Source: Veillonellaceae bacterium (GTDB lineage: Bacteria > Bacillota > Negativicutes > Veillonellales > Negativicoccaceae). From it: a stretch of DNA of 64,000 nucleotides. The stretch lies in assembly GCA_022771805.1 (NCBI GenBank), contig JALELM010000007.1:1-64000 (forward strand), given 5' to 3'. The notes beneath the pieces were generated by a model. The model had not been told where the DNA came from. It searched no databases and worked only from the letters and a program-made list of their open reading frames with translations. Below are positions 48,639 through 54,995 of the stretch, piece by piece. The translations under genes and the position numbers were made by a program. Numbering within the stretch: position 1 is the first letter of the stretch; each line of letters opens with the position of its first letter.

Positions 48639-48654
48639 GTTCAACATGTAGAAC
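48639..48654. promoter_or_regulatory. Operator site downstream of cro
   Basis: GTTCAACATGTAGAAC is almost a perfect palindrome (two mismatched positions) and is the closest match to the operators in the switch region. It lies three bases after the Cro-like gene and upstream of the next ribosome binding site. Confidence 0.7.
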
Positions 48655-48676
48655 AAGTAAAGGGGGTGAGGCAAAC

Positions 48677-48928
48677 ATGAAAATCAAGTGCACCATCGAG
48701 GAATGGAAAGAACTCATTAAAAAAGAGCCACGCGATAACGAGGCTCAAATAGAGAAACTACTCATACAGAATCTTGCGGCGAACTTGTGTCTGGAACGAA
48801 TCCTATTTTACGCCGTGAAACAGATGTATCCTGGCGCTTTACCGGGATTAAACAAAGATTTAGCTGAGATTGATGCACAACGAGATCAACTTTTGAGCCG
48901 TTTTCAAAATGCCCATAAAAAACAATGA
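48677..48928 (+). CDS. Small phage protein of unknown function
   Basis: An 83-aa frame begins at ATG 48677, with AGGGGGTGAGG upstream. The product is charged and helical (IEEWKELIKKEPRDNEAQIEK) and not recognised. Its last 167 bases overlap, on the opposite strand, the 3' end of the leftward gene 48762-49136. Its ribosome binding site is good, so I keep it. If only one of the two is real, the leftward gene has the better case. Confidence 0.5.
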   Translation: MKIKCTIEEWKELIKKEPRDNEAQIEKLLIQNLAANLCLERILFYAVKQMYPGALPGLNKDLAEIDAQRDQLLSRFQNAHKKQ

Positions 48929-49136
48929 TGTTTGGATTTTTAAATCCTATAGAGTCTACGATGATAGGTTTATTTGAAAACATGGCAACTGTTAAGGCTG
49001 AAATTTCATCATCATTCAATTCTGCTTCAAATTCATTGATGGTCTTAACTAAGCATTCATAAGTCCAATCCGCTAATTGATAGTCACGAATCCGTGCGAG
49101 TAGGTCAACGGGCGATTTTTCAACATTTTCATTCAT
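48762..49136 (-). CDS. Leftward phage protein, DUF6173-like
   Basis: This 124-aa protein is encoded against the early transcription direction. The INEFEAELNDDEISALTVAMF segment, SIGFKNPNIIVFYG and the late SRRKIGF resemble DUF6173 proteins of phages and plasmids as I recall them. This has not been checked by search. I chose ATG 49136, preceded by AGAAAGGGTG. A consensus promoter serves it alone. A lone, separately promoted gene in a lysogen suggests expression in the prophage state. Its function is unknown. Confidence 0.65.
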   Translation of the reverse strand: MNENVEKSPVDLLARIRDYQLADWTYECLVKTINEFEAELNDDEISALTVAMFSNKPIIVDSIGFKNPNIIVFYGHFENGSKVDLVVHQSQLNLCLIPVKRQDTSVSRRKIGFVPDTSSPQDSV

Positions 49137-49185
49137 AGTTTGCACACCCTTTCTGAAAAAATGATTTGTAAATCTATCCAAGGCG

Positions 49186-49214
49186 ATTATAGCGCCAAAC
49201 AGTTTATTGGTCAA
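49186..49214 (-). promoter_or_regulatory. Promoter of the leftward gene
   Basis: On the minus strand TTGACC (complement of 49209-49214) and TATAAT (complement of 49186-49191) are exactly 17 bases apart, about 50 bases before the ATG. Confidence 0.85.
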
Positions 49215-49250
49215 ACATATTTCACAAGATATAGGAGGTAAGGGGTGTAT

Positions 49251-49451
49251 ATGGGTCAACATTTTGTAGACGTGATGAAAAAGGCGCGAAATGAAAAAGG
49301 GTGGACACAGTACAGGCTGGCGAAAGAATGCGGCCTATCAAGGGAGATGATTTCAAAGTTGGAGCTGGAAATGCACTCTCCTATGATCAGCACGGTAGAG
49401 CGGATATGTTCAGCTCTGGAAATTGAAATCGTGTTTAAGAAAAAGAGTTAA
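49251..49451 (+). CDS. XRE-family HTH protein
   Basis: This 66-aa single HTH protein (KGWTQYRLAKECGLSREMISKLE) is typical of small phage regulators. Either ATG 49251 (AAGGGG five bases upstream) or GTG 49245 (AGGAGG six bases upstream) could be the start. The target is unknown. Confidence 0.8.
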   Translation: MGQHFVDVMKKARNEKGWTQYRLAKECGLSREMISKLELEMHSPMISTVERICSALEIEIVFKKKS

Positions 49452-49476
49452 GGAGGCGAAGCAGAGGTGATGAAAG

Positions 49477-49713
49477 TTGCGCGAGTATCTTAGAAAAATA
49501 CGTAAGCAAGCCGGATTTACACAGACGCAGGCGGCAACTAAATTACGGATTTCGCAAAACCACCTATCAAACATTGAAACGGGGGCGCGACAGAGTGAAA
49601 TTAAGTTGAGCACACTAATGTGTCTGGCTAAATGCTATGGCGTTCCGCTGACGGCATTAATCAAGGCGGAAACAGAGTACCAGAACGAAGCGAAAGGAGG
49701 CTTAAAAAAATGA
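49477..49713 (+). CDS. XRE-family HTH protein
   Basis: This 78-aa HTH protein (AGFTQTQAATKLRISQNHLSNIETGARQ) starts at TTG 49477, with AGAGGTGATG upstream. No in-frame ATG is available before the HTH. It ends overlapping the next gene (ATGA). The presence of several small HTH proteins in a row is common in early phage regions. Confidence 0.78.
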   Translation: MREYLRKIRKQAGFTQTQAATKLRISQNHLSNIETGARQSEIKLSTLMCLAKCYGVPLTALIKAETEYQNEAKGGLKK

Positions 49714-50087
49714 CGGCAACAGCCAAGCAATGGAAGATGTATCAAGTCGTGAAAGCGTCGCTCGAGCCGGACCAACAAAACGTACTATCAGAAATCGAGT
49801 TTTACATGGCGCGCACGGGACCGGGAGTTACGCTTGCAGAAGTTGAGGTTTTTAGTGACTACGTGAGCGATTGGCGCGGCCGAGACTACTCACCGGCCAC
49901 AAATCATCGTTTTTTAGCCGGGTTGGGAGAGGTTAATATCGGCGCCCCGGGTGAGCCGACCGTTCAAAAACTGTTCGACTGGGTGCGATTATATCGCGGG
50001 CTCGACGGGTGGAGATTAACAATTCGCCTTTCGGATTACTTTTCGGAGGAGATCGGCGCGTACATTCGCGACAAAGAGGAGGCGTAG
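49710..50087 (+). CDS. Phage protein of unknown function
   Basis: A 125-aa acidic protein, not recognised. ATG 49710 follows AAAGGAGG and overlaps the upstream stop. The sequence is rich in aromatic residues (YVSDWRGRDY, FDWVRLYRGLDGWRL). It sits in a series of small early genes, so an accessory role in replication or regulation is possible but not shown. Confidence 0.6.
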   Translation: MTATAKQWKMYQVVKASLEPDQQNVLSEIEFYMARTGPGVTLAEVEVFSDYVSDWRGRDYSPATNHRFLAGLGEVNIGAPGEPTVQKLFDWVRLYRGLDGWRLTIRLSDYFSEEIGAYIRDKEEA

Positions 50088-50090
50088 AAA

Positions 50091-50348
50091 ATGGCAGACG
50101 TTCAACTGATAGATGGTCCGGTGCTTATTTCCGCCAGCGATACCTGGTGCAAAACAAGTGGGCTAAAAAAATTCGTAGGCCTCGGCGATACAAAGATCAG
50201 AGAGCACGCGGCAATGATGGAAGCTAGCGGCAAATATGACGATAAAATCATCAGTTATCCGGGGATGCGGCTTATTAATGCGGGCGCATTCATTGATTAT
50301 CTTGTAGCGACGCAAAGCCTAAAAGCGAAAAAGAGGTTGGAAAAATGA
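50091..50348 (+). CDS. Small phage protein, possibly DNA-binding
   Basis: An 85-aa protein, not recognised with confidence. The central TKIREHAAMMEASGKYDDKIISYPGMRLINAGAFIDYL has the look of an excisionase/MerR-like winged-helix segment. The start follows AGAGGAGG, and the stop overlaps the next gene (ATGA). Confidence 0.55.
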   Translation: MADVQLIDGPVLISASDTWCKTSGLKKFVGLGDTKIREHAAMMEASGKYDDKIISYPGMRLINAGAFIDYLVATQSLKAKKRLEK

Positions 50349-50497
50349 CATTGTCGTTACTAGATCTGATTTTTATTCTGCTTCTATTCGGCGCGTTTTT
50401 CGTCGCCGCGGTGACTTCGGTAATGCTGGTGATAAAAAGCGAATGCGAGCGCCGGGGGGTCACATATAAAGGCGATGAAAGAGGTGAAAAGAAATGA
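50345..50497 (+). CDS. Small single-span membrane protein
   Basis: A 50-aa protein with one hydrophobic helix (MTLSLLDLIFILLLFGAFF... to about residue 28) and a charged C-terminal tail. It overlaps both neighbours by four bases, so translation is coupled. Function unknown. Confidence 0.6.
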   Translation: MTLSLLDLIFILLLFGAFFVAAVTSVMLVIKSECERRGVTYKGDERGEKK

Positions 50498-50754
50498 AAA
50501 GGCGTAGAAAATTGACCGCCGGTCAAAGGCTGGTATTAGCGCTGATTTTCATTCATGAGCATTGGCGGACTATCGGGGCGGCTATCGGCGGGGCGCTTAT
50601 GTTGATAGGCGCGGCGAACTTAATCACGGCCGACGTGGAGTTATACGTCGATTATTCGGTGGCGCTTAAGTATTTGGCGAAAAGCTGGGGCGCGATTATC
50701 GGCGGCGGTATTTTAACGAGCCTATGCGTCGATTTTGAGGAGGTGACGAGATGA
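50494..50754 (+). CDS. Small membrane protein, two hydrophobic segments
   Basis: An 86-aa protein with a basic start (MKRRRKLTAGQR), hydrophobic segments at about 28-48 and 62-78 and Gly-rich turns. It overlaps the previous gene by four bases, with GAGGTGAAAAG upstream. Function unknown. Confidence 0.6.
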   Translation: MKRRRKLTAGQRLVLALIFIHEHWRTIGAAIGGALMLIGAANLITADVELYVDYSVALKYLAKSWGAIIGGGILTSLCVDFEEVTR

Positions 50755-50795
50755 ATTGCGAGCATAAAAAAGGCGCCCGCGGCAACGGGCGCTAA
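50751..50795 (+). other. Micro-ORF overlapping a strong hairpin
   Basis: A 14-codon frame starts at ATG 50751 (GAGGAGGTGACGAG upstream) with ATGA coupling to the previous gene. Its end contains the perfect stem GCGCCCG (50773-50779) / CGGGCGC (50786-50792). The T-run needed for termination is on the minus strand only. It could be a leader peptide or simply hairpin DNA. Confidence 0.35.
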
Positions 50796-50843
50796 GAAAA
50801 ACTACTACATATTTAGTTTATCACGTTTAGGAGGAAATGACCA

Positions 50844-51269
50844 ATGATTGAAATCAAAATTACGGGCGAAAGCGCATTCGATGTAGTGGCTGAAATGCAG
50901 GGGCTGTTATGCGGCGCGTGGCTTACTGACAAAGACGCGAGCCAATCGGCGCGCGAAGCAGTCGCGATTGATACCGAGGTAAAAGCCGCCGCCAATGGCG
51001 CGGACGTGAAAAGCGTACCCACGCCGATGGGGCCGGAAGCAGTAAAAGCCATCGGAAAAGCTGTTGAAAAAACGGTTGAAAAAGCGATTGAAAAAGCGTC
51101 TGAACCAGCCGCCACCGCCGAGGACGTGCGCACGGCGTTCGGCGTAGCAATGGATCGCGTCGGCAAAGATAAAGTACAGGCTTTACTCGAAGAGTACGCG
51201 CCGAAGTTATCACAAGTAAAGCCGGAAGATTACGCGGCTTTGATCGAACGAGCCGAGGCGCTGGTATGA
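50844..51269 (+). CDS. Phage protein of unknown function upstream of DUF2800
   Basis: A 141-aa protein with an Ala/Lys-rich coiled-coil-like middle (EAVKAIGKAVEKTVEKAIEK, about residues 64-90). A C-terminal helical module (FGVAMDRVGKDKVQALLEEYAPKL) has a form often found in phage replication-region proteins. It starts after AGGAGG and overlaps the DUF2800 gene by four bases. Confidence 0.6.
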   Translation: MIEIKITGESAFDVVAEMQGLLCGAWLTDKDASQSAREAVAIDTEVKAAANGADVKSVPTPMGPEAVKAIGKAVEKTVEKAIEKASEPAATAEDVRTAFGVAMDRVGKDKVQALLEEYAPKLSQVKPEDYAALIERAEALV

Positions 51270-52420
51270 GCGGCCCCGGAGCGCACGCGACGCTATCCGC
51301 ATCGGGCAGCGCGCGCTGGTTAGCATGTACAGCCGCGCCGGAGCTTGAAGCGCAATATCCGGAAGAGCCCGCGTCGGAGTATGCGGCGGAAGGAACAGCC
51401 GCCCACGCGCTGGCGGAGTACAAACTGAACGCGCGGCTGCTCGATAACGAAGACCCGGACGAACTCGCCCGGATTAAAGAATCGGAGTATTACGGCCCGG
51501 AGATGGAACGGTGCACCGACGCCTACGCGGATTTTGTCGCGGAAACATTTCACGCGATGAGCAAGAACGACGCGGCGACGAAGCTATTCACCGAGACCCG
51601 CGTTGACTTTTCAAAGTACGTGCCGGACGGCTTCGGTACCGCCGACACCGTTATTACGAACGCGGACACCTTAACGATTATTGACTTGAAATATGGTAAG
51701 GGCGTCGCCGTTTCGGCGGAGAACAACAGCCAGTTAAGACTGTACGCGCTGGGCGCATACGAAGAGTACGGCTGGCTGTATGAGCCCGAAAAAATTCGCA
51801 TGGTGATTTTCCAGCCGCGCCTGGATCGCATCAGTGAGGAGACCGTATCGGTAAAAGACCTGATCGCCTGGGGGCGCGATTACGTCGCCCCGCGGGCACA
51901 AGCGGCCGCCACCGGCGCGGGCGAATTTGCCCCCGGTGATCATTGCCGCTGGTGCAAAGCCCGCGTGCAGTGCCGGGCACGGGCGGAGGCGTACAAACAG
52001 CTACTCGTACATGAATTTGATGATCCGGCACTGCTGACTGATGAAGAGATCGCGGAGATTATCCCGCTAGCCGACAAGTTGGCACAATGGGCTAAAGACG
52101 TCTATACGTGGGCCCAGGAAGAAGCCGTTAAGGGTAAAAAATGGCCCGGGTACAAGTTGGTCGAAGGCCAGCGCCGTCGGAAAATCACCGACGAGGAGGG
52201 CCTACTCGCCGAATTGCGCCGCCACCGGCAAAAGCTCGACGATATCGCGCCGCGTAAGTTGCTGACGATCGGAAAGCTTGAAAAAGTGGTTGGGAAAAAG
52301 AATTTTGCCGCATGGGCCGACGCTTATGTGGAAACACCGGCAGGGGCGCCGACACTGGTGCCGGCAACCGACAAACGGCCGGAGTGGAAAAGCATAGAAG
52401 ATGTTATTGATGAATTTTAG
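51266..52420 (+). CDS. DUF2800 family protein (PD-(D/E)XK nuclease-like)
   Basis: A 384-aa protein of the DUF2800 family found in phage replication modules. It begins SGPGAHATLSASGSARWLACTAAPELE. Nuclease-like residues are in FGTADTVITN and TLTIIDLKYGKGV (D and D-x-K), and a Cys cluster CRWCKARVQCRARAE lies near residue 230, as in RecB/Cas4-like nucleases. Its neighbour DUF2815 is a usual partner, suggesting a recombination or end-processing pair. Confidence 0.85.
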   Translation: MSGPGAHATLSASGSARWLACTAAPELEAQYPEEPASEYAAEGTAAHALAEYKLNARLLDNEDPDELARIKESEYYGPEMERCTDAYADFVAETFHAMSKNDAATKLFTETRVDFSKYVPDGFGTADTVITNADTLTIIDLKYGKGVAVSAENNSQLRLYALGAYEEYGWLYEPEKIRMVIFQPRLDRISEETVSVKDLIAWGRDYVAPRAQAAATGAGEFAPGDHCRWCKARVQCRARAEAYKQLLVHEFDDPALLTDEEIAEIIPLADKLAQWAKDVYTWAQEEAVKGKKWPGYKLVEGQRRRKITDEEGLLAELRRHRQKLDDIAPRKLLTIGKLEKVVGKKNFAAWADAYVETPAGAPTLVPATDKRPEWKSIEDVIDEF

Positions 52421-52433
52421 GGAGGATATACCA

Positions 52434-52982
52434 ATGTCAAAAAGCACGCGTTTAACTACCGGAGAAGTTCGTTTTAATTTCGTTCATGTATTCGAGCCGC
52501 ACTCTTTCGAAAATAACCCGCCGAAATACTCGGTAATGGTGTTAGTGCCGAAAAGTGACAACAAGACCTTAGAGCAAATCGCAAAAGCGATTGAAGCCGT
52601 GAAACGCAGCGATAAGGGCAAACAGAACCTGAAAGGCGTACGCGGCGAAGTGACCTTTTTACGCGATGGTGACGAGGAAAAAGCCGATCAATACCCGGAA
52701 TTTGCGGGGCACTACTTCTTTAACACCTCTTCCAAGGACCCGGTAATCGTTGTTGACCGAAATAAACAGGAAATCCTGGATCCGCGCGCTATTTATAGCG
52801 GCTGCTATGGTCGTGTTTCCATTGATGTTTTCTCGTACAATTCGCACGGTAACCGCGGCGTAACAACCGGATTGCGGGCCGTTCAATTACTGCGTGACGG
52901 CGAACCGTTGAGCGGCGTCTCGCCGGTGAACGTAGAAGCCGAATTTGACGACCTCGACGATGACGCCGATATGTGGGGCTAA
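52434..52982 (+). CDS. DUF2815 family protein (ssDNA-binding-like)
   Basis: A 182-aa protein of DUF2815, related to phage single-strand DNA-binding proteins with an OB fold. Typical features are the start TRLTTGEVRFNFVHVFEP, DPRAIYSGCYGRVSIDVFSY near residue 120 and an acidic tail (EFDDLDDDADMWG), which in SSBs contacts partners. The start follows GGAGGAT. A terminator-like hairpin separates it from the polymerase gene. Confidence 0.85.
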   Translation: MSKSTRLTTGEVRFNFVHVFEPHSFENNPPKYSVMVLVPKSDNKTLEQIAKAIEAVKRSDKGKQNLKGVRGEVTFLRDGDEEKADQYPEFAGHYFFNTSSKDPVIVVDRNKQEILDPRAIYSGCYGRVSIDVFSYNSHGNRGVTTGLRAVQLLRDGEPLSGVSPVNVEAEFDDLDDDADMWG

Positions 52983-52993
52983 TGAATGTTATA

Positions 52994-53021
52994 GGGGCGG
53001 GCAATGCGCCCGTCCCTTTTT
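52994..53021 (+). terminator. Hairpin with T-run before the phage polymerase gene
   Basis: GGGGCGGGC (52994-53002) pairs with GCCCGTCCC (53008-53016) with one G-T pair around AATGC, followed by TTTTT. It lies between two genes of one module and may act as a partial terminator. Confidence 0.7.
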
Positions 53022-53039
53022 CTACGCAAGGGAGAAACA

Positions 53040-54995
53040 ATGAAGCAATTATCGATTGATATTGAGACCTTCTCCGGCGCGGACTTGGGAAAGGTCGGCG
53101 TATACAAGTACGCGGAAAGCCCCGATTTTGAAGTGTTATTATTCGCGTACGCCTGGGGAAGTGATCCGGTTAAAGTAGTAGACTTTACCGCCGGCGAGGC
53201 GTTGCCCGATGACGTGTTTCACGCGCTGACGGATCCTGACGTTTTGAAAGCCGCGTTTAATGCTAACTTTGAGCGCGTTTGCCTGTCGCATTTCTTTCAT
53301 CTGTCGCTAACCCCGGAGCAGTGGGATTGCACGCGAGTGCGCGCATTAACGGCGGGGCTACCGTCGTCACTGAAAGGGGCGGGCGCGGCGCTCGGTATCG
53401 ACAAGGCGAAAATGGACGAAGGAGCGGGGCTAATTCGTAAGTTTTGTATGCCGTGTAAGCCGAGCCGCGCGAACGGAGAGCGGACGCGCTGCCGGTCCGC
53501 TGACGCGCCGGAGGATTGGGCGGCGTTTAAGAAGTACTGCGCCCGTGACGTCGAGGCGGAGCGGGAGATCCGCGAGCGCTTGAGCTACATCGAATACACG
53601 GAAGCGGAGCGAGAGCTGTACGTGCTGGATCAAAAAATTAACGATACGGGCGTTCGCATTGATCGCGCCTTTGTGGAGGCGGCGATTGCTGATGATACCG
53701 CATCGGCCGCGGCGACGCTCGCCAAGGCGCAGCAGCTAACCGGGCTTTCCAACCCGGGGTCAGTCTCACAGATGAAAGAATGGCTGAAAGAGCAACTGGG
53801 GCGCGCTGTTCCGTCGCTTACCAAAGCCGTGGTGGCGGAACTGATCCACGATGACGCGACGCCCGCGAAGGTAAAAGAGGCCCTGCAATATCGGCAGCGG
53901 CTCGGTAAAACGAGCGTAGCGAAGTACCAAAAAATGAAAGACGTTGCAGGTGAGGGCGACCGGATCCGGGGGCTGTTCCAATTTTACGGAGCAAACCGGA
54001 CGGGGCGCTTTGCCGGTCGGCTGGTGCAGTTACAAAATTTGCCGCGTAATTCGATCGAGCCGCTGGATCTGCTGCGGCGATTAGTGCGCCAGGGTGACGC
54101 GGACTTGGTCGAGGCGTGGTTTATGCCTCTTCCGGTGGCGTTGTCACAGCTCGTACGTACGGCGCTGGTCGCGTCGCCTGGTAATGTCTTGACCGTCTCG
54201 GACTTTTCCGCGATCGAGGCGCGCGTCATTGCCTGGTTAGCGGGCGAAACGTGGCGAAACGACGTGTTCGCGACGCACGGCAAGATTTATGAAGCGTCCG
54301 CGGCGCAGATGTTTCACGTGCCGATGGAGACGATTACGAAAGGCAGCGAACTACGCCAAAAAGGCAAGGTCGCGGAGTTGGCCTGTGGGTACGGTGGCGG
54401 CGTCGGCGCGTTAAAGGCGATGGGCGCCGACAAAATGGGCTTGAGCGATAACGAGCTGCAAGATATTATCACGCGCTGGCGGGCTAAATCGCCCCGTATC
54501 GTGCGGCTGTGGTCGGCACTGGAAGAGGCCGCGAAAATGGCGGTTAAAACGCGCGAACCGGTGCGAATCAGGCAAGGTATCACAATGTCCGCAACAGACG
54601 ATTTTTTACGGGTATTTTTACCGTCTGGGCGGTGTTTGTATTATGCCGAGCCAACAGTTGAGCCGGTGGCGAAATTCGGTAGGTTTATTGACACGGTTAC
54701 GTACATGGGCGTTAACCAGGCGACGAATAAGTGGGAACGGCAGGACACGTACGGCGGTAAGCTGACCGAGAACGTGGTCCAGGCCATCGCGCGCGACTGT
54801 TTGGGCGAGGCGATGCGCAGAGTGGATCGCCAAGGATACCGGATCGTGGCGCACGTCCACGATGAAATCATCATCGACGGGCCGCGCGGAATTTTAGGAA
54901 AGGTGAACGAGATCATGGCAGAACCGATCGACTGGGCGCCGGGGTTGCGATTGAGGGGTGATGGATATGAAACCGAATACTACCGCAAAGATTGA
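53040..54995 (+). CDS. Phage family A DNA polymerase
   Basis: A 651-aa DNA polymerase I-type enzyme. The N-terminal 3'-5' exonuclease domain shows SIDIETFSG (residues 4-12) and NANFERV. The polymerase has motif A SDFSAIEARVIAWL near 387, ending with motif C VAHVHDEIIID near 605. No 5'-3' exonuclease domain precedes it. ATG 53040 follows AAGGGAG. It should copy the phage genome together with the primase-helicase that overlaps its end. Confidence 0.92.
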   Translation: MKQLSIDIETFSGADLGKVGVYKYAESPDFEVLLFAYAWGSDPVKVVDFTAGEALPDDVFHALTDPDVLKAAFNANFERVCLSHFFHLSLTPEQWDCTRVRALTAGLPSSLKGAGAALGIDKAKMDEGAGLIRKFCMPCKPSRANGERTRCRSADAPEDWAAFKKYCARDVEAEREIRERLSYIEYTEAERELYVLDQKINDTGVRIDRAFVEAAIADDTASAAATLAKAQQLTGLSNPGSVSQMKEWLKEQLGRAVPSLTKAVVAELIHDDATPAKVKEALQYRQRLGKTSVAKYQKMKDVAGEGDRIRGLFQFYGANRTGRFAGRLVQLQNLPRNSIEPLDLLRRLVRQGDADLVEAWFMPLPVALSQLVRTALVASPGNVLTVSDFSAIEARVIAWLAGETWRNDVFATHGKIYEASAAQMFHVPMETITKGSELRQKGKVAELACGYGGGVGALKAMGADKMGLSDNELQDIITRWRAKSPRIVRLWSALEEAAKMAVKTREPVRIRQGITMSATDDFLRVFLPSGRCLYYAEPTVEPVAKFGRFIDTVTYMGVNQATNKWERQDTYGGKLTENVVQAIARDCLGEAMRRVDRQGYRIVAHVHDEIIIDGPRGILGKVNEIMAEPIDWAPGLRLRGDGYETEYYRKD

